From Nicotiana tabacum (lineage: Eukaryota; Streptophyta; Magnoliopsida; Solanales; Solanaceae): DNA of 64,000 nucleotides. Shown piece after piece: positions 23,377-34,992 of this stretch; positions within the stretch are counted from its first letter, which is position 1, and the number at the start of each line of letters is the position of its first letter. Where the stretch lies: NCBI RefSeq assembly GCF_000715075.1, contig NC_134082.1, positions 107,362,399 to 107,426,398 of the forward strand, given 5' to 3'. The notes under the pieces are model-generated. The model saw nothing but the letters and a program-made list of their open reading frames with translations. It made no database searches and was not told the origin of the DNA. Made by a program: the position numbers and the translations under genes.

Positions 23377-25678
23377 ACAGTCACTCGTAAATAGCCCCTC
23401 GGGTAAAACATGAATCAAGAACAGCCCCTCGAGCAACATCATATCACTCACTCAGGGTACACGTGCTCACTAGGGGTGTGCAGAGTCCTTGAGGGGCTCC
23501 TATAACCCAAGCGCTATAACACGCATGGACAACTCATGTGCTATACTGACAACTTGCGTGGTATAATATCAATATCAGAATCCGGACGGACAACTCACGT
23601 GCTATACTCTCAACATCCTCATAATTACAGGCCCTCAACCTCACTCAGTCATAAACCTCTCAAGCCACTCGGGTTATCAGTAAAAAGACAGGGTGCTCAA
23701 CCCAAAATATCATTTTATGCATCAAAAACGGAGTAATAAAGACTGAGTTATGAAATCAGTAAAACACAGCATGACTGAGTATAGATCTTAAACCAAAATA
23801 GGGAGGATAATTAGAAAAGACCACTAAGGTCCAAATAGCTTTGGCACAAGGCACAAATATGGCGTTCAACCCAATTTATAGTAGTTCTTTCTAAAATACA
23901 TAAGTATCAAATACTTTCTAGTCAAATATGCAACTTTATAGCTGCTACGGGACGGACCAAGTCACAATCCCAATGGTACATGCTCACACGCTCGTCACCT
24001 AGCATGCGCGTCACCTCACAATAGTAAAACGATGTGAAATCCGGGGTTTGATACCCTCCGGACAAGATTTACAATCATTACTTACCTCGAACCGGCCAAA
24101 TCCCTACTCCGCGATGCCCTTGCCTCTGGAATCGGCCTCCAAACGTCCCGAGTCTGACTAAAAGCAATGCAATGTGATCAATATAGGCCAAGGGATCAAT
24201 TTCAAACAAAAAACTATCAATTCAAACCAAAACCCCAAAATTCACCCAAAACCCGGCCCCTGAGCCCACGTCTTGGAAACCAATAAAAATCACAAAACTA
24301 GAAACTCCTTTCATTCACATACATACTAAATTCATCAAAATCTGACCTCAAATGGTCCCTCAAATCCTCAAATCAAACTCTCCAATTTCAAGCCTTAATC
24401 CCGTAAATTTCATCTCTAATTTCTATAAATTTCATGATTAATCAACGGGAAATCATCAAATATACAAGTATTAGGGCTCAAGCCAATCACCTTGCTGATA
24501 AACCCCTGAATTCCTCCTCAAAATTGCTCTAAAAAGCTCCAACGCCGTCTAAAAACGGTGGAAAATGAACTAAAATTCGCGAAGTTCGCCTTATATACAT
24601 TCTGCCCAGAACTTCCGCATCTGCGGTCCACATGTCGCTTTTGCAATGCCGCACCTGCAGAAAATCCATCGCAGGTGCAGTTTTTACTTAAAGCTCAAAA
24701 ACCACTTCTGCGGTCAAAATCTCACATCCGCGATCTCGCAGGTACGGTCATATATGCACCTGCGGCTCCTGCCTTTCTCAGCTATGGTCGCTTCTGCGGC
24801 TGCTTTCCCGCTTCTGTGAACCTCGCACCTGCAGTCCTTACTCCACATGTGCGGTTATGACAGCTGAAGAAAATCTTCAACATTTACTCAAATCCCATCC
24901 TTGATCCGTCAACCTCCCGAAATCAACCCGAGCCCCTCGGGACCTCAACCTAACATGAAAACGAGTCATATATCAACCTACCAACTTAGTCGAACATCCG
25001 GAACACTCAAAACAACATCAAAACACCATTATACTCCCAGATTCAAGCCTAAGGATTTCTAAGATTCCAAATTCCGCAATGATGCCGAAACCCACTAAAT
25101 CACCTCCGAATGACGTGAAATTTTGCGCACACGTCACAAATGACATTACGGCCCTACTCCAATTTCTATAAATCCATTCCGACCCCGATATCAAGATTTC
25201 CACTGCCGACCGGGAAATGCCAAATTTTCATTTTCGCCAATTCAAACCTAATCTACCACGGACCTCCAAATTACATTCCGAACATGCTCCTAAGTCCAAA
25301 ATTACCTAACGAAGCTAACCGAACCATTAAATTCACATCCGATATCTTCTACACCTAAGTCAATAGTCGGTTGACTTTTCTAACTTAAGCATCTAAATAA
25401 GAGACTAAGTGTCTCATTCCACACCACAACCACTCCGGACCCAAACCAACCAACCTGATACGACACAATACAGCTGAAAAATATATAAAGAAGCAGAAAT
25501 GGGGGAAATGGGGCTAATTCATGAAATGACCGGCCAGGTCGTTACAACTAGGCAAGCCGACACCTTTCAAAAATACTTCGATATTTCATATAAAAAAAGT
25601 TAAGTCAAAGCTTTTTCATAATTAAAACTTCATAAAAGATTTGAACTCAAAATAAAAATGTGGAAAAGATAGCCCTAC

Positions 25679-28299
25679 TGTCATCCCCAAAACCGAGGGG
25701 CGCGACCAACGCTCGACCGGGTAACCCCAGTCAAGCGGACCTGGGTGCCTTTCCTATCCCACGTGTTGCCCTGCGTTTTCATTATCCGTTAACCAAGTGA
25801 AATATCCATTTATGATTTAAACACATTCTTACGAGATTTACATATTATACATGGTTACATAGCGTGGTTTACAAGTTAAACTGCCCAAATACAAAATACA
25901 TAAGTACATAACCCACATTTCCTGTCTACGGAGCCTCTAGGGATACAAAAGAGTGTTACAATACTTGCTGGTAACAAGGCTCCGGCTATACCTTACGCAA
26001 ATACCAAAATAAGATTTCCGAGAGGAAAAGCGGCATGAGCCACGCAGGACCCCGAGAGGAAAAAGGGGCTCACCAATACAACTGGCGGAAAGTGAAGGAG
26101 TGCTATTGTTGGTGGACTGGAGTACCCGCTATAGAACCACCTACAATCATAACACGAATGTAGCGCCCCCGGCAAAAGGGACGTCAGTACATTTGAATTG
26201 TACTGGTATGTATGAACAAACTTTACCCCAAGTAAAATCAAGAAATACACAGGTAACAAACAGTAATAGAATCAACAATCCAATGCACATGAAAGGAACA
26301 ACAAAAGCCAAACAAGTTCAACAATCTCTCCTTTTCCCCTTCAACATTATTTCATCACATCAATGGTTTGAAAACTTTTACATATTTTCATTTCAATAGT
26401 GATTTCGATCACTTTTCCACCCTTAATACCTCGACCACCCTTATCACCACAACCCACACCTTATAACTTCGTGTTGCGGTGCGCAACCCGATCCCACCGG
26501 ACAATCAAATTTCACACGACAACAACAATAATTCACAAAGAATTTTCATAACATCAATACCATTTTCATCATATGCTACAACCTGTATACAATTTAAGTC
26601 ACAACGATAATTGCCCGCGACAAGTCACGTATGATATTACCACAGTTGTTTCAATTGCATCAATTATGATTTCTTTTCATCATTTGTTACACAATTCTTA
26701 CCACATGAACACATTCACATACACACTTGGTTTGTTGCCATTTACTTACACCATTATATCGCGAGACTTAACCATCTGCATTCAAAGCATATTAATCACA
26801 AGAATCATCATTTCAAGGAAGCACAAGTTCATATCAACAATTCATACATTTGGCCCCAAGACACCATAGATGTCACCAAGCAGTAATTCATGTACAAGGT
26901 GTTGTCGTAATCGTTCAACTCATTTACGTCATTTCACAATACCATCTTTCATTACTTACCACGCAGGGTTTTAGCCATTATACACATTCCCACATTTGGA
27001 CACATTAATGTTCTTTCATTCGTTAACACATACTCTCATATCGTCATCCTCAAGCCTTTACAAGCTTAGCACATAATAAGGTAGGCACATCAAATCACTT
27101 TTCGCAATCACATGTAACACGGTGGTGTGGAAATCAACTAAGACAATCAATACACATATTTTCATAAAAGGTACACATACCGTATGCTCGTCACAACAAG
27201 GGGGTTCTACAAAAGTTAAAGTTAGCCATACATACATCAAAGAGCTTTTCCTTAAGTTACTACAACGTTCCGAAAATTCTAGCAATGCCAAACTACTTCG
27301 AGACATAACAAAATTGAACACAAATTAGGAAGATATTCATAATTCTAGCTCATTCGAGCATTTTATCAAACACCATATGTGCATTAAATCTTTATGGTCC
27401 TTTTATAGAGGATTTCATCAACCCACAACACACACTTTACCATCTTTAGCTCAACAATATTTCTACAACCTTTGACAACACATGCAAGCAAGATAACAAC
27501 TCCAATACCCACAAACATTCTTTATAATTACCCATCTTTAGCTAGATTCGAAATTAAAGGTTAGGGTATAGAATCTTACCTCAAGGATGAAGGCCTAGTG
27601 TGGTTTTCCTTGTTAATCCTTTAAGATTTGAGCAATAGTTGTAGAAGAATTGATGAGGGATACTTTCTCACTCTAGGTCCTCTCTCACTCTAAAAATATT
27701 TGATTTTTGCTCAAGAAATGGTCCCTTGAATCTATTTGACGAAAAGAGGTCGTTTTATAACAAAACCCCAATTTTTGCACAGCCACGCCACACGGGGCGC
27801 CGCATGGGGCGGCGTGGTAATGAAAAATGTGTTTAGAAACGAAACTGGAGGTGCTCTGATAATTTACACAGCCACGTCGCATGGGGCGGCGCGGTAGTGT
27901 AAAATTCTGCACTGCCTTTGGTAATTTGGTCATAACGTTTGGTAGGGGTGTCCGAATGACGAACGGTTTGAAGCGTTGGAAACTAGACTCAAAGAAATTT
28001 TATTTAATAGGCTGTGCATCACACAAATCATTATATAACTGGAGATATGATTGTCCAAAGTGAGGTCTTGTGCGCACTCATTTGCAACTTTCGTCTCTTA
28101 TGAAATTTTCCAACTTGGCTTAGACTTAGGCCTCTCCTTAGACCCCAGTTCACTTCTACTATGACTTATACACTTATTAACATATCCAATTGATATCCAT
28201 AATCTCCTTAATCCTTATTTGCACGCAAGATAAAATATTTGGCCTACCTTGGCACCACGAAATCTTAAATTACTAAGCAAAATTTTCTGGGGCTTTACA
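25679..28299 (-). repeat. element C sense 3' LTR (2621 bp)
   Basis: In plus reading it starts TGTCATCCCCAAAACC and ends GGGGCTTTACA, next to the polypurine tract. It has the same GC-rich inverted-repeat positions as its partner (27783-27817 and 27872-27894). Short open frames in both LTRs occur in parallel and look non-genic. Confidence 0.9.
27783..27894. repeat. pair of GC-rich hairpins in element C LTR
   Basis: The first has arms CCACGCC (27783-27789) and GGCGTGG (27811-27817). The second (27872-27894) is CCACGTCGC...GCGGCGCGG, a partly decayed version of the perfect hairpin at 34970-34992. Both lie about 400-520 bp from the LTR's right end in an otherwise AT-rich LTR. Confidence 0.7.
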
Positions 28300-28316
28300 T
28301 TCTCCCCCGCTTAAGA
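28300..28316 (-). promoter_or_regulatory. element C polypurine tract
   Basis: The minus strand reads CTTAAGCGGGGGAGAA next to the start of the sense 3' LTR. GGGGGAGAA is typical of Del/Tekay-type elements. Confidence 0.85.
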
Positions 28317-28660
28317 TCATTCGTGCTCGAATGAGGATCAAGTTTCATTCATTATCCATCCTTATGTAACTTCTGCTTTTTCACATTATGAAATATATCA
28401 TCAGCCCCGAATTTGGCTAACTCCTTAAATTTCCGAAAATTTTGCCAGAGTTTCCTTTGTAACTAGACCTATCCACCTGTCAGAGGGCCCCAGATACATA
28501 TCCTAACAGTATATACATGTTTCATAGGCATAACATAACTTGTACAACACCAACCATGGCCGCATAGGCAACATACATAGTAAAAATGGAATAGTTTAAC
28601 ATAGATCAAATCAAAAGATAAGAGTTTACGGGAACCAAATGCATGAAAGATATTACATAA

Positions 28661-29071
28661 CTATTCAAACAAATGTAGGTACTTCTTTCTCATTTCTTCC
28701 TCGGTTTCCCAAGTGGCTTCCTCAACCTGCTGGTTCCGCCATAACACTTTTACAGAGGCACTTTCCTTAGTTCTCAATTTCCAGACTTGCCTATCAAGAA
28801 TGGCAACTGGAATTTCTTCATAAGATAGTTCTTCATTAACCTCAATAGCTTCAATTGGCATAATAACGGATGAATCTCCCACTACCTTCTTCAACATAGA
28901 CACATGGAAGACCGGATGTACCAACGACATCTCGGGTGGCAGCTCGAGCTTGTATGCCACCTGACCGATCCTCTGAATGATTCTATATGGTCTGACATAC
29001 CTCGGACTTAACTTCCCTTTCTTCCCGAATCGCATGATGCCTTCATGGGGGAAACCTTCAAAAATACCCAA
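28661..29071 (-). pseudogene. element C integrase C-terminus and chromodomain
   Basis: A 136-codon open frame. The first half has the integrase C-terminal signature [19 protein letters not shown], followed by VAYKLELPP and [12 protein letters not shown]. The second half has a chromodomain-like end (VPVAILD-type linker, then [20 protein letters not shown]). In chromoviruses this domain directs integration toward particular chromatin. The frame is only the 3' end of pol and is open to a stop at 28661. Upstream (sense) it is separated by frameshifts from the integrase core. It is not functional on its own. Confidence 0.85.
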
Positions 29072-29916
29072 TCATCTTCTTTGAACTCCAAATCTCTGCG
29101 ACGAATATCCGAATAAGACTTTTGATGACTTTGAGCAGTTTTCAACCTCTCCTTAATGACTTTAACTTTTTCCATAGCATGATGCACAAGATCCCCTAAC
29201 AGTTCTGCTTCACCAACCTAGAACTACCCAATCGGAGATCTACACCTCCTTCCATACAATGCCTCAAATGGGGCCACCTAAATACTAGCGTGAAAGATGT
29301 TATTGTAAGCAAACTCAACAAGCGGCAAATGGTCATCCCAACTACCTTTGAAAGCTAGAACACAAGCTTGCAACATATCTTCAAGTGCCTGAATAGTCTG
29401 CTCTGCCTGACCGTCAGTCTACGGATGGAAGGCCGTATTGAGATTTACTTGAGTACCCAAACCTTGCTGAAATTTCGTCTGAAAGTTTGCTATGAACTGA
29501 GCCCCTCAATCCGAGATAATAGAAACTGGAGTGTCGTGAAGTCTGACTACTTCCTTGATGTACAACTGAGCATACTATTCTGTGGTATCGGTGGACTTGA
29601 CTAGCAAGAAGTGCGCTGATTTCGTGAGTCTGTCCACAATCACCCAAATTGAGTCAAACTTGTGCATAATGCGAGGTAATCCTACCACAAAATCCATATT
29701 GATCATTTCCCATTTCAACGTTAGAATTTCTATGCTTTGTAACAATCCTCCAGGCCTTTGATGTTCAGCCTTCACTTGTTGACAGTTCAGACATTTTTCC
29801 ACAAACTCCGCCACATCTCTTTTCATGTTATTCCACCAATAAACTTCTTTGAGATCATGATATATTTTAGTAGAACCTGGGTGTACGGAATACCTAGAAG
29901 TGTGAGCTTTTGCCAA
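29072..29916 (-). pseudogene. element C integrase N-terminus and core, broken
   Basis: The frame at 29575-29916 has the H-x-H/C-x2-C zinc-binding region (SRYSVHPGSTKIYHDL, then CLNCQQVKAEH) and the start of the catalytic core with its first aspartate in WVIVDRLTKSAHF. Downstream the core is recognisable only in pieces (for example a GTQFTAKF-type region near 29490 and a YNNSYH-type region near 29320) with stops between. The remaining catalytic residues do not lie in one open frame. Confidence 0.75.
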
Positions 29917-30208
29917 AATCCTTTCCCGAAGACTATCAATATCTAGAACACATAGGCGTTCTTGGCACTGTAGGGCACCATCATCAATGCCAAAAGAAAA
30001 GATGTGATATTGTGTTTATGAATTCCCTCCTTCAGCTGTACCAACAATGGATCGTTGTATTTCTTTTATTTGACCTCCGCTACAAGCGACGATTCAGCCT
30101 TATTCTACACAATTACTCTCCCTTCACTAGAATCCGCAAGACGAACTTCTAGACTAGCCAACTGGTGAACCTCCCTGGCCAACGACCTTTGATATATCTC
30201 CAAGTGAG

Positions 30209-30520
30209 CTAACTACCCATAGATTTCCGTCTAAGAGCATCCGCCACAACATTGGCCTTTCCCGGGTGATAGAGAATCTCAATATCATAGTCCTTGAGTA
30301 GCCCGAGCCATCCTCTATGTCTCAGATTCAACTCCTTTTGTTTAAAAATATATTGAAGGCTCTTGTGGTTCATAAATGCATCAACGTGGACCCCATACAC
30401 ATAATGTTGCCAAATCTTTATACAAAAACTATCGCTGCAAGTTCTAAACCATGTGCCGGATAGTTCTTTCCATGATTCTTGGGTTGTCTAGAGGCATAAG
30501 TGATCACCTGGCCATGTTCC
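30209..30520 (-). pseudogene. element C RNase H remnant
   Basis: The open frame 30209-30400 carries [20 protein letters not shown], then [20 protein letters not shown], the C-terminal half of the gypsy RNase H domain. Decayed sequence matching the GQVIxYASRQ and LELAAIVF parts continues to about 30520 with stops. Coding similarity then stops abruptly, so most of RT and everything upstream are missing. Confidence 0.8.
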
Positions 30521-32530
30521 ATCAATAGTGAACCATCTATATCACATTTCTCTTGCAACTTGCTCTTCCAAATTCTCAACAAAAGACATTACTGGATGAG
30601 TTTTCTTATAGAACCTTCTATTTCAAAGGAATAACATCTCCTAGCCTGTGCACACACCTTAATATCATTAACATTCACGACATTGCATCAGGTGTAATGT
30701 AACATTGTGCTTAGACCTTTCCTCGTCAACCTCTTTCCTCCTTGTGTGCCTTATAGGATTTAAGAAACCACTCCACTTTCCCTTGTAAACATTCTCGTGA
30801 ACTCTCTTTACTGTTCAACACCACCCAAAACGCATATCAACACCCTTTGTACATATTCAATTCAAAAAGCGCCACTGGCCCGAACAATATATTGGTACCA
30901 TCTTTTCTTTCTAAATGGAATATTCATTCCTAGTCTATTTTGCTCATAGTGCATAATTGATATCCTTAATTTGCCACACACGTACACCTCCCGTGAACTT
31001 GTAATATCATTGTGCCTGGTTTAATGAGTTTATCATATCGCAACTTCACCACCAGTAGTCTTACTTTCCATTATATGTCGACATGAACTATCTCTAGATC
31101 CTTTAGTTGATATCCGGTGTCACGTTGCATTAAGGTTAGCCCTTTATAACCTTTATTAACACTTATTCTCTAAGCGCGTCCACCCTTCTGGTAAAGATAT
31201 TTTATGATAACCATGACCATCTTAATTTATAGGTTTTCTCCCCATTTCTTCTCACCTCATTCTTCCTAGTTAGTGAATAGACATGCATTCTTCCACATGT
31301 TACGTGGTCTTTTCCCTAAGTTATTTCATCCCGCTCACCTCTTAACTCTTGTTACGACATCCGTGGGAAAGTGTGTTCATCCTCGTATCACTTAACACTT
31401 CTTTGCTTGTAAGATTCTTTAGAGGCTCTCCCTCAAGCCCAAATACCCTCTTGGGTTATTATAGCATCACATTTATTTCTCCCATTCGTTCCACCTTTCT
31501 TAACACCTTGGTACTTTGGTTAAATCACAGATCTATGATTAACCCATTCTAAATCTCGCAACCTTCCACATTTTACCTATAGTACTTCCTTGGGATGCAT
31601 TGTCCCAAGCCCTCTAACAAGTATAGAACCCCTTTACAAACCTACTCTTAGTTTCTAGGATCGTTGACCCTATCATTCACATTTCCATGTATGAAGAATT
31701 TACCTTCCTTAACCTTCCACCTTTTTGGAGGTACTAGTGGTATATCATTAGCATATCCTTTCAGATAATCACATTATCCATTACCACTTTTCTAGACTAC
31801 GCTTGTCTTCAACAAAAATATTCAAACATCAAAGTTACATGGTCTTACTCTTGTTTCATTGTATTTAAGTGGCCTTGCTATGTCCCTTCCTCCCCACTTA
31901 GGGCGAATGTCCCGAATTTTCACACAAGTCATGAATTTAGAAACTTCATGGACATATGTTTCATTTCTCTATCCCTCACATATATGTTCGAGTATTAGGG
32001 AGATTGAAGTCACAATGGTATTAACCTCATAAGTCCTTTGCTCTTATTCAGCCACACGGGCTTGGGATTCCAATTACTCATACCAATATCCTTTAGGAGT
32101 GTAACAAAACTTCATACATTTATGGGGTTCTTATAACATTCGTAGCATAAGGGTCTTCTCATTATGGGTTCAATTGACTCTCATTTCATAGCTTCTTGTC
32201 TCCTAGGAGAGACTTGCACTCTCATCATCAATCTCCTAGTCACGTGTCCCATATATCACGTACTTATATAACTAGTTTTCTTTCACACCTTAGGATGATT
32301 TACATACTTCTCACACTACCCACATGTGCTATTCAAGCTTATATAACACTTATCAATCCAATGTTTCTTTGGAGGTTACAATCATTTTTAACACTTTCTC
32401 GAATAAAGTATGCTTCTGGTACTATGTATGTACCTCATACATTTGTACCATTCATTCAACATAACACATATGCCATCTCCTTAATATCTAGGCCTTTGCC
32501 CACTGGTCATTCCATATGACAACATTACTT
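30521..32530. other. unrecognised internal segment replacing gag-PR-RT in element C
   Basis: About 2 kb that is C/T-rich on the plus strand, with no frame longer than 107 codons and no retroelement motif on either strand. The expected gag, protease and RT should lie here. Leader-like sequence typical of this family resumes at about 32540 and runs to the primer site. It could be acquired sequence or very decayed. Confidence 0.5.
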
Positions 32531-32753
32531 GAAATGGACGAAAGAGCGTCTAAACTTACCTTGAATCTCAACGCACGAGTTATAAAACAATCTTATAGTA
32601 AAACTTTATCGCACGATCTGGAGTGTTGAAGAAGGGTAACATTCCTAAATGTCCATGTAGCCTCCAACTTACAGATGTGGTCGACAACACACCGATAAGA
32701 AGGACTCTACTAGACACGGCTCCGAGACATCCTAGGACACTTTAAAACCTTAG

Positions 32754-32765
32754 GCTCTGATACCA
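32754..32765 (-). promoter_or_regulatory. element C primer-binding site (tRNA-iMet type)
   Basis: The minus strand reads TGGTATCAGAGC, the usual plant initiator-tRNA-Met complement, four bases from the LTR end. It fixes the minus orientation. Confidence 0.9.
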
Positions 32766-33801
32766 AGTTTGTCACGCCCCAAAACCATGGGGCACGACCG
32801 GCGCTTGACCGGGTAACCCTAGTCAAGCGGACCTGTGTGCCTTTCCTATCCCACGTGTTGCCCCGCATTTTCATTATTCGTTAACCAAGTGAAATAGCCA
32901 TTTATGATTTAAACACATTCTTACGAGATTTACATATTATACATGGTTACATAGCGTGGTTTACAAGTTACACTGCCCAAATACAAAATACATAACCCAT
33001 ATTTCCTGTCTACGGAGCCTCTAGGGATACAAAAGAGTGTTACAGTACTTGCCGGTAACAAGGCTCCGGCTATACCTTACACAAATACCAAAATAAGATT
33101 TCTGGGAGGAAAAGCGGCATGAGCCACGCAGGGCCCTGAGAGGAAAAAGGGGCTCACCAATACAGTTGAGGGAAAGTGAAGGAGTGCTAATATTGGTGGA
33201 CTGGAGTACCTGCTATAGAACCACCTACAATCATAACACGAATGTAGCGCCCCCGGCAAAAGCAACATCAGTACATTTGAATTGTACTGGTATGTATGAA
33301 CAAACTTTACCCCAAGTAAAATCAAGAAATACACAGGTAACAAACAGTAATAGAATCAACAATCCAATGCACATTAAAGGAACAACAAAAGCCAAACAAG
33401 TTCCACAATCTCTCTTTTTCCCCTTTCAACATTATTTCATCACATCAATGGTTTCACAACTTTCACATATTTTTATTTCAATAGTGATTTCGATCACTTT
33501 TCCACCCTTATTACCTCGACCACCCTTATCACCACAACCCACACCTTATAACTTCGTGTTGCGGTGTGCAACCCGATCCCACCGGACAATCAAATTTCAC
33601 ACGACAACAACAATAATTCACAAAGAATTTTCATAACATCAATACCATTTCCATCATATGCAACAACCCGTATACAATTTAAGTCACAACGATAATTGCC
33701 CGCGACAAGTCACGTATGATATTACCACAGTTGTTTCAATTGCATCAATTACGATTTCTTTCCATCATTTGTTACACAGTTCTTACCACATGAGCACATG
33801 A

Positions 33802-33821
33802 ACACACACACACACACACAC
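33802..33821. repeat. (AC)n microsatellite in LTR
   Basis: Ten AC units. The partner LTR at about 26710 has only scattered CACA words, so the repeat expanded after the element inserted. Confidence 0.9.
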
Positions 33822-34969
33822 TTGGTTTGTTTCCATTTACTTACACCATTATATCGCGAGACTTAACCAACAACGTTCAAAGCATATTAATCACAAGAAT
33901 TATCATTTCAAGGAAGCACAAGTTCATACCAACAATTCATACATTTTGGCCCAAGACACCACATATGTCACCAAGCAGTAATTCATGTACAAGGTGTTGT
34001 CATAATCGTTCAACTCATTTACGTTATTTCACAATACCATCTTTCATTACTTACCACTCAGGGTTTTAGCCATTATACACATTCCCACATTTGGACACAT
34101 TAACGTTCTTTCATTTGTTAACACATACTCCCATATCATCATCCTCAAGCATTTACAAGCTTAACACATAATAAGATAGGCACATCAAATCACTTTTCAC
34201 AATCACATGTAACACGGTGGTGTGGAACTCAACTAAGACAATCAATACACATATTTTCATACAAGGTACACATACCGTATGCTCGTCACAACAAAGGGGG
34301 TTCTACAAGAGTTAAAGTTAGCCATACATACCTCAAAGCGCTTTTCCTTAAGTTACTACAACGTTTCGGAAATTCTAGCATTGCCAATCTACTTCGAGAC
34401 ATAACAAAATTGAACACAAATTAGGAAGATATTCATAATTCTAGCTCATTCGAGCATTTTATCAAACACCATATGTGCGTTAAATCTTTATGGTCTTTTT
34501 ATAGAGGATTTCATCAACCCACAACCCATACTTTACCATCTTTAGCTCAACAATGTTTCTACAACCTTTGACAATACATGCAAGCAAGATAACAACTCCA
34601 ATACCCACAAACATTCTTTATAATTACCCATCTTTAGCTAGATTCGAAATTAAAGGTTAGTGTATAGAATCTTACCTCAAGGATGAAGGCCTAGTGTGGT
34701 TTTCCTTGTTAATCCTTTAAGATTTGAGCAAGAGTTGTAGAAGAATTGATGAGGGATACTTTCTCACTCTAGGGCACTCTCGCACTCTAAAAATATGTGA
34801 TTTTTGCTCAACAAATGGTCCCTTGAATCTATTTGACGAAATGAGGTTGTTTTATAACAAAAACCCCAATTTTTGCATAGTCGTGTCGCACGAGGAGCCG
34901 CTTGGGGAAGTGTGGTAATGAAAAATGTGTTTAGAAACGAAACTGGAGGTGCTTTGATAATTTACACAG

Positions 34970-34992
34970 CCGCGCCGCATGGGGCGGCGCGG
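34970..34992. repeat. perfect GC-rich hairpin in element C LTR
   Basis: CCGCGCCGC (34970-34978), a five-base loop, then GCGGCGCGG (34984-34992). The partner LTR has the same site with C-to-T and G-to-A changes in one arm only. The other hairpin of this LTR (about 34881-34917) is decayed, whereas its partner at 27783-27817 is intact. Confidence 0.75.

Larger units (their letters stand above)
4428..25546 (-). mobile_element. inner solo LTR, split by element A
   Basis: The left terminus TGTCACGACCC is at 4428 and the right terminus, ending CCAGGTCGTTACA, is at 25546, giving TG...CA ends. The flanks ATTAG (4423-4427) and ACTAG (25547-25551) match 4/5 as an aged target duplication. Removing element A (5161-23376) and one copy of its target site joins 4428-5160 to 23382-25546, about 2.9 kb. 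There is no internal retroelement region next to it, so it is a solo LTR. The body contains a CpG-rich motif cluster at 24585-24860 (CGCACCTGC and CTGCGG words). It holds no gene. Confidence 0.8.

Noticed and set aside
25993..33636. Parallel frames at 25993-26259 / 33077-33343 and 26100-26399 / 33166-33636
   Set aside because: They occur at the same place in both LTRs of element C and have no domain. Similarity reflects LTR duplication, not genes.
34970..34992. Rho-independent-type terminator
   Set aside because: A GC hairpin without a following T tract, in a plant LTR; bacterial terminator logic does not apply.
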